From the NCBI RefSeq assembly GCF_031624395.1, contig NZ_JAMQON010000002.1:186001-250000 (forward strand): a stretch of 64,000 nucleotides of DNA, read 5' to 3'. The position numbers and the translations under genes were made by a program. The notes under the pieces were generated by a model. The model worked only from the letters and a program-made list of their open reading frames with translations. It ran no database searches and was not told the origin of the DNA. Source of the DNA: Halomicroarcula saliterrae (lineage in GTDB: Archaea; Halobacteriota; Halobacteria; Halobacteriales; Haloarculaceae). This document shows positions 9,079 to 16,915 of this stretch, in pieces. The number at the start of each line of letters is the position of its first letter. Within the stretch, counting starts at the first letter, position 1.

Positions 9079-9098
9079 GAGAAGAGCAAGCTCTTCTC
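9079..9098 (+). terminator. Perfect hairpin downstream of halocyanin gene
   Basis: A 9-base inverted repeat, GAGAAGAGC and GCTCTTCTC separated by AA, starts 19 bases after the halocyanin stop codon. A T tract is absent, so use as a transcription terminator or mRNA end-stabiliser is inferred from position alone. Confidence 0.4.
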
Positions 9099-9198
9099 TG
9101 CTCTCGGCTCGTTCCACTCGCCGAGACCCTACGGGTTCGTCGCCACCGGGACATTTCACGGCGTCACGACTCGCTGTCGCTCGTCGTTCCTTGGAAAA

Positions 9199-9343
9199 TG
9201 CCCGGGGAGGGCTCCGAACCCTCGATCTCCGCATAACCCAGGTCCGGGGTGTGACGAGCACCCCACGGGTCATGCCGGTGTGGTACCGCATGAGTCGTAA
9301 GACCCTATGAGTGCGGCGCTATGTCCAGCTAAGCCACCCGGGC
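9199..9343 (-). tRNA. Elongator tRNA-Met (CAT anticodon) with intron
   Basis: On the minus strand the acceptor stem GCCCGGG pairs with CCCGGGC and the discriminator base is A. The anticodon stem CCGCA/TGCGG closes the loop CTCATAA with anticodon CAT at 9309-9307. The T arm GAGGG TTCGGAG CCCTC is intact. The loop is interrupted after position 37 by an intron of about 71 bases (9235-9305), leaving a mature tRNA of about 74 bases. Haloarchaeal elongator tRNA-Met is known to carry an intron cut by the archaeal splicing endonuclease at a bulge-helix-bulge. CCA is not encoded. Confidence 0.93.
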
Positions 9344-9458
9344 TCAGTTGCACTCGGTCGTTGGCCGCTTGCCGTCTTGAAGGTTCTCATCTCCGGGGAC
9401 GCTGTGGCGCCCTCACACGGTCGGGGGATTTAAGCCACCGCGCTGGCATGCACCCTGC

Positions 9459-10406
9459 ATGGATATTCCAGACCTCGTCCAGCAGGAGCTGGGGGACGAG
9501 GAGATCCAGGCCGGCGTCACGCTCGGCGACGAGGACGCGGTCTGTTTCACACGGACCCGGACGCTCGTCTACCGCGGCGAAGGCCTGCTGAGCGACGAGA
9601 AAGTCGAGACCTACCCTTTCGACTTCGAGCGACTGACCATCTCGACCGGCCGCCGGAAGACGAAGTTCACGCTTGTCTACACCGACCAGAAACGGGAGTT
9701 CGGCGTCCCCGGCAGCCGGGCCGACGCGGTCCTCGAACGCCTCATCGAGGGGACGCTGCGGGGCTCGACCGTCATCGGCGCCGAGGAGAGCGTCACCGGC
9801 GTCTTCCGCTTCAGCGAGCTCACGCTCGTCGTCACCGACAACCGCCTGCTGAAACACCTCGGCAACGTGACCTGGGACAACGACTTCGAGTCCTACGAGT
9901 TCGACGCCGTCACCGGGCTGGAGTTCGAGGAGGGCAGCGTCGCGACGGCCATCGTGCTCGGCGTCAACGACCGGCCCGAGCGCATCAAAGCGCCCAGCGA
10001 GCAGGCCCCCGCGGTCCGCAAGACGTTACAAGAGGCGCTGTTTGCCTTCCACGAAGTCTCGTCGCTGGCCGACCTCAACGCCAAGGTCGCCTCGAAACCG
10101 GAGGCGGAGCCCGACGACAACGACGGGCTCGGTCTGGAGAGCGGTATCGACCCGCTGGTCAGCGACGGCGAAGACGAGGCGAGCGACCAGCCCGCGGAGC
10201 CGGACCCGACGACCGACACGACGACGTCGGCACCGGACCGAGGGCCCGGGGAACCGTCGCCCCACAGCGGCGACAGCGGGGACATCGCCGCCCTCGAACA
10301 GCAGGTCGCCCGCCTCACCGCCGCTATCGAACGACAGAACGAGCGCATCGAGGCCCAGGAAGAGACCATCAAGACGCTCATCAACGAACTGCGGCAGGGT
10401 CGCTAG
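9459..10406 (+). CDS. Haloarchaeal DUF7115-like protein with C-terminal coiled coil
   Basis: This 315-residue soluble protein has an N-terminal half (about 1-200) that appears to be two related beta-rich modules: one around FTRTRTLVYRGEGLLSDEKVETYPF and a second around ELTLVVTDNRLLKHLGNVTWDNDF. This resembles a duplicated PH-like or GRAM-like fold. Residues 205-275 are an acidic, low-complexity linker. Residues 275-310 (DIAALEQQVARLTAAIERQ and on) form a coiled coil. The family name is from memory, and the function is unknown. The gene is followed by a repeat-rich gap and is convergent with the next gene. Confidence 0.7.
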   Translation: MDIPDLVQQELGDEEIQAGVTLGDEDAVCFTRTRTLVYRGEGLLSDEKVETYPFDFERLTISTGRRKTKFTLVYTDQKREFGVPGSRADAVLERLIEGTLRGSTVIGAEESVTGVFRFSELTLVVTDNRLLKHLGNVTWDNDFESYEFDAVTGLEFEEGSVATAIVLGVNDRPERIKAPSEQAPAVRKTLQEALFAFHEVSSLADLNAKVASKPEAEPDDNDGLGLESGIDPLVSDGEDEASDQPAEPDPTTDTTTSAPDRGPGEPSPHSGDSGDIAALEQQVARLTAAIERQNERIEAQEETIKTLINELRQGR

Positions 10407-10443
10407 CCGTCGTCTTTTGCGAGCAGCCCTCCCGTCACTGCGT

Positions 10444-10564
10444 CTTCGCTCGCCGTTCCGCTTCGAGGCCTCCCTTCGGTCGGCCTCGCTATTCCTCGCT
10501 ACTGCTCCACGGCTCGCTTCGCTCGCCGTTCCGCTTCGAGGCCTCCCTTCGGTCGGCCTCGCTA
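10444..10564. repeat. 48-bp direct repeat in a convergent gap
   Basis: The 48 bases at 10444-10491 are repeated exactly at 10517-10564. Each copy contains the inverted repeat GAGGCC...GGCCTC, so each can form a hairpin. The second copy ends in the three bases that make the stop codon of the minus-strand gene (10562-10564). The location between two convergent genes fits a transcript-ending or repeat-derived spacer. Confidence 0.8.
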
Positions 10565-10930
10565 CTCCCTCCCGAGCACTTTCCGAACACACGTCGAGCC
10601 GAAGGGGCCGAGTTCGCCGCCGTCGAACTGGACGAAGTGGCCGGTGCTAATCGACGCGCCACAGCGCTCACAGGCGAACTCGCCCTCCCGGACCACCACG
10701 TCGGACTCGAAACTGACGTAGGTCCCGCCCGACCGGGGGCGGACGAGGCCGTCCTCGCGGTCGATGACGCCGCGCATCGCCGCCGTGTCGAGAATCTCCC
10801 GCTGGACGCCGGGGTTGGTCGTCACCGTCTCGATACGGTCCATCGCCTCGGCGACCGACAGCGACGCCGCTTCCAGATGGGCGAGTAGTTCCACCCCCAG
10901 TTCCACGGGGTCGCGCTCGTCGTCGGGCAC
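10562..10930 (-). CDS. DUF5830-like haloarchaeal protein with treble-clef-like zinc motif
   Basis: This 122-residue protein has an N-terminal helical half (VELGVELLAHLEAASLSVAEAMDRIETVT) that looks like a small winged-helix or helical domain. The C-terminal part has C-x2-C in FACERCGASI and one later cysteine in FGSTCVRKVLG, probably a small metal site. I chose the GTG at 10930 because GGAGGTG lies 5 bases before it on the minus strand. A longer ATG start at 11002 would add a low-quality segment. The family assignment is from memory. Nucleic-acid binding is possible but not shown. Confidence 0.65.
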   Translation of the reverse strand: MPDDERDPVELGVELLAHLEAASLSVAEAMDRIETVTTNPGVQREILDTAAMRGVIDREDGLVRPRSGGTYVSFESDVVVREGEFACERCGASISTGHFVQFDGGELGPFGSTCVRKVLGRE

Positions 10931-11055
10931 AGCAACACCTCCGGCTGCGACCGGATTAATTCTTCCCGCCGGCGGCGGGCACGCGAACAGTTCCCGTGAC
11001 ACCGGTTCGCAACTCGGTACCGGTCGAAGAGTAACTGATTATTACGATTGTGCAC

Positions 11056-11069
11056 ATATAGAACTATAT
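11056..11069. promoter_or_regulatory. AT-rich palindrome in divergent promoter region
   Basis: The inverted repeat ATATAG-AA-CTATAT lies in the AT-rich gap of about 230 bases between two divergent genes (starts at 10930 minus and 11165 plus). A second AT box, TTATAA, lies near 11132, about 30 bases before the plus-strand gene. The palindrome could be a regulator site or overlapping TATA boxes, inferred from position. Confidence 0.4.
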
Positions 11070-11164
11070 ATGGCGATAGTACGTGAATTAGCCAGACTTT
11101 TCGTGACATTTGTGTCGAATTCTGAACAAGAGTTATAACAATCGAAGCACTTTGTCCGAGTGCA

Positions 11165-11341
11165 ATGACGTACACACCACTCAGCGAGTCGGTCGAACTG
11201 TACCAGACCACGGAGCTGAGTCTCTCCCAGGTCGCGTCCCGTGCAGGGGTCGACGAGAGCGAACTCGCGTCGGAACTTCGCGCCAGCGGTATCGCCCTGC
11301 GGTCCGAAGACCAGGACGCCGTGACGACGACACGCTACTAA
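11165..11341 (+). CDS. Small helix-turn-helix protein (DUF7317-like)
   Basis: This 58-residue protein reads MTYTPLSESVELYQTTELSL at its start, then a helix-turn-helix pattern (SLSQVASRAGVDESELASEL, about residues 19-38) and a short C-terminal tail. It could bind DNA or act as a small antitoxin-like or accessory regulator. A TATA-like box about 30 bases upstream supports it as a real gene with a very short leader. It is divergent from the DUF5830-like gene and lies 87 bases before the TVP38-type gene. The family name is tentative. Confidence 0.7.
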   Translation: MTYTPLSESVELYQTTELSLSQVASRAGVDESELASELRASGIALRSEDQDAVTTTRY

Positions 11342-11428
11342 CACCGGACCCGTCCGGCCTTTTTATATACGTCCCCGCTGACGGCTGACCACAAGAGGTT
11401 TGCCCGCTGGTCCCACTGACACGTGTAG

Positions 11429-12091
11429 ATGGACCGTCTCGCCAGACAACAGCTGCTCGGTTCGGCTGTTCTCGTCGTCGCGGTGGCCGCCGTCGCGGCC
11501 GTCCTCTCTCCGGCGCGGCTCGTTCGCGAGGCCATGCATCTCGCCGACCACCCGGTGTATCTGGCCGGCGTCATCGTCACGCTGTATCTCGTCCGGCCCT
11601 TCTTCGCGTGGCCGACGATGCCCCTATCGGCGTTCGTCGGCTTCGTGCTGGGTATCGGCTACGGCATCCCGGTCGCGCTGATGGGCGCGCTGGTGACCTG
11701 TCTCATCCCCTACCGGTTCGCCGAGCGGGCCGGCGAGCAGGGCGGGATGTTCGGCTGGCTCGGCGAGTCGGGCCAGCGCATCATCGAGGTGACCGGCGAG
11801 ACCCGCGGGGTGCTGGCCGCGCGGCTCTCCCCGGTGCCCGCGGACCCGGTCTCCTACGGTGCGGGCTTTGCCGGCGTGTCGACCCGGGCGTTCGTGGTCG
11901 GCACCTTTTTCGGCGAGATTCCGTGGGTCGTCGTCGAAGTCGTCGCCGGCGCGTCGATGCGGTCGCTGACGCTCGAAGGACTCTCTATCGAGGCGCTGCC
12001 ACAGCTGCTCGTTTTGCTCGGGTCGCTTTCGATACTGGTGCTTGCGGGCCCGACCTACCGACACTTCAGCGGTCGGCCCGACTCGTCGTGA
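11429..12091 (+). CDS. TVP38/TMEM64 (VTT, DedA-like) family membrane protein
   Basis: This 220-residue integral membrane protein has about five or six hydrophobic segments. The VTT signature is visible: FFAWPTMPLSAFVGFVLGIG (about residues 54-75), then a loop with ARLSPVPADPVSYGAGFAGV, where R and P lie in a re-entrant segment, then GTFFGEIPWVVVEVVAG. VTT proteins in other organisms are lipid scramblases or transporters, and the role in haloarchaea is unproven. The 3' end overlaps the convergent kinase gene by 26 bases. Confidence 0.85.
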   Translation: MDRLARQQLLGSAVLVVAVAAVAAVLSPARLVREAMHLADHPVYLAGVIVTLYLVRPFFAWPTMPLSAFVGFVLGIGYGIPVALMGALVTCLIPYRFAERAGEQGGMFGWLGESGQRIIEVTGETRGVLAARLSPVPADPVSYGAGFAGVSTRAFVVGTFFGEIPWVVVEVVAGASMRSLTLEGLSIEALPQLLVLLGSLSILVLAGPTYRHFSGRPDSS

Positions 12092-14672
12092 ACTCGAAGC
12101 GGGCACCGCCGTCGGCGCTCTCGGTCGCCCGCACCGACCAGCCGTGCGCCGTGGCGATGTCCTCGACGATTGCGAGGCCGAACCCGGTTCCGCCCTCGGA
12201 GGTCGTGTAGCCGCGTTTGAACACTTTCTCGCGGTCAGCGGCTGGGATACCGGTGCCGTCGTCGGCGACGTAGAATCCGGTGGTGGTGTCGGCGGCCGTG
12301 GATATCGTGCCGACGGTTACCGTCAGCTCCCCGCGAAGCGTATCGTCGGGCGGTCGACGGGCGAAAGCGTCGTCGGTCACGCTGTCGAGCCCCCGGCGGT
12401 GCGGGCCGTGCTCGACGGCGTTTCGAAACAGGTTCTCCAGCAACTCCCGAAACCGGTCGGGGTCCGCATCGACGGTGTCGGTCCCGGCCAGTTCGAGCGT
12501 CGCGCCCACGGTGTCGACGTTCGCCCACGCCCCCTCGGCGGCCGTCGCGATGTCGATGGCCTCGACGCTTCCGACGGCGTCTCCCTGACGGGCGAGCGTC
12601 AGCAGGTCCTCGATGAGTTGCTCCATCCGGTCGGCGGCCGCCGACGCCGCGCCGAGGTGGTCCACGTCGCCGGTCTCCTGGGCCAGCGAGAGCCGCCCCT
12701 GAACGACGTTCAGCGGGTTCCGGAGGTCGTGGCTGACGACCGAGGCGAACTCCGAGAGCCGTTTCTCCCGGGCCTTGCGCTCGTGGATATCCCGGATGAC
12801 TCCGGCAGTGCCGACGAAGCCACCGTCCTCGGCCGGGAGCAGGGCGAGGTTGTTCTCCGAGGGGATTCGCTCGTCCCACCTCGTCACCACGTCCATCTCC
12901 AGCGTCCCGCTGTCGGTGTCGGGGTCAGCGAGCAGGTCCTGAATGAGTCGGTCGCCCTCCGCGACGTCGCTCTCGGTCATGATGCGCCCGATGTGCTCGC
13001 CGACGAGGTCGTCGGGACTGTATCCCGTCATCGGCTCGATGGCCTCGTTGACGAAGGTGAAGACGCCGTCCTCGTCGAGCGCGTACACGGGGTCGCCGAC
13101 GGCCTCGACGATGGCCTCGTACCGGCCCAGCTCCCGGTCGCGCTGTCGGCGCTCGGTCACGTCCCGCATCACGCCGACGGAGCCGGTGACGGAGCCGTCT
13201 GCGCCGACCAGTGGCGCGACCTTGTTCTCGGTCACCGTCCGGGCCCCATCGGCGTCGACGGTGCGCATCTCCACCGTCTCCCACGTCCGGCCGGGCGACT
13301 GCAGGAGCTCGGTGAGGGTCGCCGTCACCCGGTCGACGTCCGCCGTCGGGATGAACCGCTCGGGGTCGGCCCCGACGATCTCGTCGCGGTCGTACCCCAG
13401 ATGGTCGACCATCGCGTCGTTGGCCATCCGGACCGTCCCCTCGCTGTCCAGAATGTACATCGGGTCGCCGACGTTCTCGACGAGCGTCCGGTACTGTTCG
13501 AGCGTCCGCTCGCGGGCCCGCCGGTCGGTGATATCCCGGGCGATGCCGGCCACGCCGAGGATGTCGCCGGCCCCGTCCTCGATGAGCGAGCCGCGGAACT
13601 CGTGTCGGATGCGGTCGCCGTCGCTGGTCACCAGCGGCACCTCGAAGGTGGCCTGTCCGACCTGGACGGTCCGCTCGACGGTCTCTTCGACCGCCTCGTG
13701 GAACGCCTCGGGGACGAGGTCAAAGAGCGTCATCGTCGAGAGCGCCTCGTCGTCGTAGCCAAGCACCGCCGTCGTGGTGTCGTTCCAGCGCAGCAGTTCG
13801 CCCTCGAGGTTGACGAGGTAGAACACGTCGTCGAGCGTGTCCACGAGGTTCTCCGTGAACTCCCGCTCGCGTTCGAGTTCGCGCTCGCGTTCCTTGCGGG
13901 CGGTGATATCGGTGACGAACCCCTCGAGCAGTTCGACGCCGGCGTCGTCGGTCCCCACCACGCGCCCGCGTTCCCACAGCCACCGCCGTTCGCCCGATTT
14001 CGTCGTGACGCGGTAGCTCACCTCGAACGGCTCGTCGGCGGCGATGCTCGTCTGGACCTGCGAGCGTATCCGCGCTGCGTCCGCCTCGTCGATGAGCGAA
14101 CCCCACGTGACCGACCCGGACTCGATGGCGTCGGCGTCGTAGCCGACCAGCTGTGCCGCCCCGTCGCTGACGAACTCCATCGGCCACCCGCGTTCGTTTC
14201 GCGCCCGGTACACCATCCCCGGGAGATTCGAGATGAGCGTCGAGAGCTGCCGTTCGGACTCTTCGAGGGCCGACTTCGCCCGTTTCTCGCCGACGGCACG
14301 CCTGATGCGGTTCGCCAGAACCGTGTACTGGTCGGTCCCCACGTCCTTCTGGAGGTACTCCGTGACGCCGGCGCTGATGGCGTCGCTCGCTATCTCCTCG
14401 TTCCCCTTCCCGGTAAAGAGGACGAAGGGGAGCTCCGGATACTCCTCGCGGACGGCTTTCAGAAACTCCAGCCCGTCCATCCCGGGCATATCGTGGTCGC
14501 TGACGACGCAGTCGACCGGCGAGGTCCGAAGCGTCGAGAGTCCGTCCTGTGCGGAGAACTCGGTGACGACACTGAGACTCCCGTCGGCCCGTTCGAGATG
14601 CATCGCGGCGACCTCGGCGAACTCCCGCTCGTCGTCGACGTGGAGTACGCGGATGTCGCCCTGACTCCTCAT
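12066..14672 (-). CDS. Hybrid sensor: receiver domain, four PAS domains, histidine kinase
   Basis: This 868-residue soluble signalling protein begins with a receiver domain (about 1-125; phosphoacceptor in VVSDHDMPGMDGLE and lysine in TEYLQKDVG). Four PAS modules follow (about 140-630), with repeated linkers such as VGVMRDVTERRQRDREL. The HisKA box has its histidine near residue 647 in SHDLRNPLNVVQGRL, and the ATPase domain has LENLFRNAVEHG, DDGTGIP and GGTGFGLAIV. There is no membrane segment, so it senses a cytoplasmic signal, possibly redox or light through PAS cofactors. A receiver at the N-terminus is common in haloarchaeal kinases. No cognate regulator is adjacent. Confidence 0.93.
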   Translation of the reverse strand: MRSQGDIRVLHVDDEREFAEVAAMHLERADGSLSVVTEFSAQDGLSTLRTSPVDCVVSDHDMPGMDGLEFLKAVREEYPELPFVLFTGKGNEEIASDAISAGVTEYLQKDVGTDQYTVLANRIRRAVGEKRAKSALEESERQLSTLISNLPGMVYRARNERGWPMEFVSDGAAQLVGYDADAIESGSVTWGSLIDEADAARIRSQVQTSIAADEPFEVSYRVTTKSGERRWLWERGRVVGTDDAGVELLEGFVTDITARKERERELEREREFTENLVDTLDDVFYLVNLEGELLRWNDTTTAVLGYDDEALSTMTLFDLVPEAFHEAVEETVERTVQVGQATFEVPLVTSDGDRIRHEFRGSLIEDGAGDILGVAGIARDITDRRARERTLEQYRTLVENVGDPMYILDSEGTVRMANDAMVDHLGYDRDEIVGADPERFIPTADVDRVTATLTELLQSPGRTWETVEMRTVDADGARTVTENKVAPLVGADGSVTGSVGVMRDVTERRQRDRELGRYEAIVEAVGDPVYALDEDGVFTFVNEAIEPMTGYSPDDLVGEHIGRIMTESDVAEGDRLIQDLLADPDTDSGTLEMDVVTRWDERIPSENNLALLPAEDGGFVGTAGVIRDIHERKAREKRLSEFASVVSHDLRNPLNVVQGRLSLAQETGDVDHLGAASAAADRMEQLIEDLLTLARQGDAVGSVEAIDIATAAEGAWANVDTVGATLELAGTDTVDADPDRFRELLENLFRNAVEHGPHRRGLDSVTDDAFARRPPDDTLRGELTVTVGTISTAADTTTGFYVADDGTGIPAADREKVFKRGYTTSEGGTGFGLAIVEDIATAHGWSVRATESADGGARFEFTTSRADR

Positions 14673-14715
14673 TGCCTGATACTACGGGCCCAACCCTATA
14701 AATCCGTCAGCAGTC

Positions 14716-14838
14716 TCAGTAGAACGTATCAGCGCAGTCGTACACGACGCCGTGTTCCGGACAGACGTACTTGCAGTGGCGGTGGTACATCGCCCGGTCA
14801 CACAGCGGGCAGGGGCGCCCGCCGACTTCGTCACTCAT
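14716..14838 (-). CDS. Small zinc-finger protein (HVO_2523-like)
   Basis: This 40-residue protein has two CxxC-like knuckles: CPLCDRAMYHRHCKYVCPEH carries C-x2-C, then H and C, then C-x2-H, and a last cysteine lies in VVYDCADTFY. This fits a one-zinc mini-protein. I start at the ATG at 14838 (MSDEVGGRPC), since the longer frame adds unrelated residues. Proteins of this pattern are a known class of haloarchaeal micro-proteins. The HVO_2523 label is from memory. The gene is divergent from the molybdopterin enzyme and lies 43 bases upstream of the kinase gene start on the same strand. Confidence 0.75.
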   Translation of the reverse strand: MSDEVGGRPCPLCDRAMYHRHCKYVCPEHGVVYDCADTFY

Positions 14839-14934
14839 ACCGGCTCGGACACGCCGAGTACCCATCCGTCTTTGGGACGAAATTGGAACAGTGTTGGAAA
14901 AACACCTTTTGAGTAGTTCCGCCAACGATGAGGC

Positions 14935-16452
14935 ATGAAAGACGCACTGCTCGACAGTCGAGGCGGCCGGCTACTGGTCGGATTCGCCGCCGCTGGCGCG
15001 GGGGTCGCCGGCTCCTACGGCGCGACCGGCTACACGCCGACCTTCGTCGCCTCGCCCATCGAGCGGACGCTCTCACGGACGATGCCCGGCGAGGTGGTCT
15101 CCGTCGCCATCACGACGCTGGGAAGCCTCGGCCAGCAGCTGAACCTCCTCACGGCCATCCTCCTCACGTGGCTGTTGTTCGCCGCCGGTATCACCGGCGC
15201 ACTCCTCGCCGGTAGCGAGGCCAACAACCGACTGCTCCCGACCGTCGGCACGGCGGTGTTCTTGTGGGTAGTCACCGCCGCGCTCACCCGGGAGCTCGCC
15301 CTCTCGCTGGGACCGGTCGTCCCGGCGGTCGCCGTCGTCGGCCTCGCACAGGCCGTCGACGCCTATCGGGGCTCCGCGGACCCCATCTCCTCGAAGCGGC
15401 GGCGCGCCCTCTCGACGTTCGGCGTCGCCATCGGGGCCACCGCCGTCGGCTTCGCCGTCGGCGAGGGAAAGACCTCGATGGGCGAGGACGCCCCGCAGCT
15501 CGACGCCCCGGGCGCAGACACCGAAGACCTCCAGGCGAAACTGGACGCCGCCGAGGCCAACTCCCTCGACGTCAGCGGCATCGAACCGCTGGTCAGCGAG
15601 AACTTCTACGAGGTCGACATCAACTCCATCGACCCCAACACCAAGGCCGCGGACTGGTCGCTCTCGATCACCGGGGCCGTCGAATCGGAGGTCACCGTCG
15701 ACTACGAGGAGCTCCAGGGGATGGCGGCGGTCAACCAGTTCTCCACGCTTCGCTGTGTCGGGGACTCGCTCAACGGCAAGAAGATAGACACCGCGCTGTG
15801 GACCGGGGTCCCGCTCCAGCGCCTCGTCGAGCGGGCCGGCGTCCAGAGCGACTGCAACTGTGTCCTGCTCAAGGCCCAAGACGGCTACGAAGTCGAGTTC
15901 CCTCTGGAGGCGTTCAACCGCGGTATCGCGGTCTACGGCATGAACGGCAAGGTCCTCCCGCGGGGTCACGGCTACCCCGTCCGCGCCGTGATTCCGGGCC
16001 ACTGGGGCGAGGTCAACACGAAGTGGCTCACCGAAATCGAGCTGCTGAACAGCGAGGTGGACGGCTACTGGGAGCAGCGCGGTTGGGAGGGGACCGGCCC
16101 GGTCAAACCCACCGCGACGCTCAGGGCCGACACGATGCTCGACGACGGGACGCGACAGCTCGCCGGCCACGCCTACGGCGGGCTCCGGGGCGTCTCGACC
16201 GTCGAGGTGTCGACCGACGGCGGCTCGTCGTGGTCCGAGGCCACGCTCTCGGAGCCCCTGCCCGCCGTCGACGGCGAGGGCCCCGCCGAAGACGCGTGGC
16301 GCCAGTGGACGTACAGCTACGACCCGCCCGGCTCCAGTCACACGGCCGTCGTCCGGATGGTCACCCGCGACGGCACCGTCCAGACCATGGAAGAGACCGG
16401 GCCACGTCCGAGCGGGCCGTCGGGCTGGGTCCAGAAGGAGTTCCAGTCCTAG
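14935..16452 (+). CDS. Membrane-anchored molybdopterin-dependent oxidoreductase, sulfite-oxidase type
   Basis: This 505-residue protein has a membrane part (about residues 1-175) with about four hydrophobic spans, then a fifth hydrophobic segment directly after an arginine run (KRRRALSTFG, arginines at 155-157). The oxidoreductase domain (about 200-400) has the molybdenum-ligand cysteine C274 in LRCVGDSLNG and the Moco-pocket motif RGHGYPVRAVIPGHWGEVNTKWL. A C-terminal immunoglobulin-like dimerisation domain follows (VEVSTDGGSSWSEATL). Orientation predicts an extracellular catalytic domain. The physiological substrate is unknown. The arginine run looks like an internal Tat signal. Confidence 0.88.
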   Translation: MKDALLDSRGGRLLVGFAAAGAGVAGSYGATGYTPTFVASPIERTLSRTMPGEVVSVAITTLGSLGQQLNLLTAILLTWLLFAAGITGALLAGSEANNRLLPTVGTAVFLWVVTAALTRELALSLGPVVPAVAVVGLAQAVDAYRGSADPISSKRRRALSTFGVAIGATAVGFAVGEGKTSMGEDAPQLDAPGADTEDLQAKLDAAEANSLDVSGIEPLVSENFYEVDINSIDPNTKAADWSLSITGAVESEVTVDYEELQGMAAVNQFSTLRCVGDSLNGKKIDTALWTGVPLQRLVERAGVQSDCNCVLLKAQDGYEVEFPLEAFNRGIAVYGMNGKVLPRGHGYPVRAVIPGHWGEVNTKWLTEIELLNSEVDGYWEQRGWEGTGPVKPTATLRADTMLDDGTRQLAGHAYGGLRGVSTVEVSTDGGSSWSEATLSEPLPAVDGEGPAEDAWRQWTYSYDPPGSSHTAVVRMVTRDGTVQTMEETGPRPSGPSGWVQKEFQS

Positions 16453-16557
16453 CAGCGGTCGTGTCCGATTCCCCTGTTCGCGGAGTGCTCGACGGAATAC
16501 AGCACAACAGCGACCCCAACAGGAAACACCCATCCGACTAGACGCCAATCAGCGCGT

Positions 16558-16848
16558 ATGCCCAGAGAGATAACGGGCGAGGTCATCCACGTCGTCCCGC
16601 CCGAAGAGCAGGGCGACTACGAACTCGACGGGACCGTCGCGGAGCTGGCGGAGTCCCGGTACCTCCTCGTCTGTCGGAAGGGGGGCGCACCGTCGTTCTT
16701 CGAGCGAGTGGTCGCCTTCTTCAAGCGCGACCCCATCAGGCCGGTCACGCTCGTCTCGGACGAGGGGGCCGAGGAAGGGACGGAAATCGAAGCGACGGTC
16801 GAGTTCACCACTGTCGACGACGTCTACGAAGTCATCGAATTCGAGTGA
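16558..16848 (+). CDS. Conserved hypothetical small protein
   Basis: This 96-residue acidic soluble protein begins MPREITGEVIHVVPPEEQGD and has predicted beta strands (YLLVCRKGG, PVTLVSDEG, IEATVEFTTVDDVYEVIEFE), which suggests a small all-beta fold such as an OB-like barrel. No catalytic or metal motif is seen. It lies about 100 bases after the molybdopterin enzyme on the same strand and is convergent with the ribonucleotide reductase gene. I do not recognise the family. Confidence 0.6.
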   Translation: MPREITGEVIHVVPPEEQGDYELDGTVAELAESRYLLVCRKGGAPSFFERVVAFFKRDPIRPVTLVSDEGAEEGTEIEATVEFTTVDDVYEVIEFE

Positions 16849-16915
16849 AAACGGGCAGCGAAGACGGCTCCGGTGTCACACGCTCCGTCCGGCCACGGAT
16901 TAGTTTTTCAGCGAT

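Noticed and set aside
12042-14912. Very long plus-strand open frame of 956 codons opposite the histidine kinase
   Set aside because: It is a mirror of the GC-rich codon pattern of the kinase gene, its translation shows no domain, and the opposite strand has a full set of kinase motifs.
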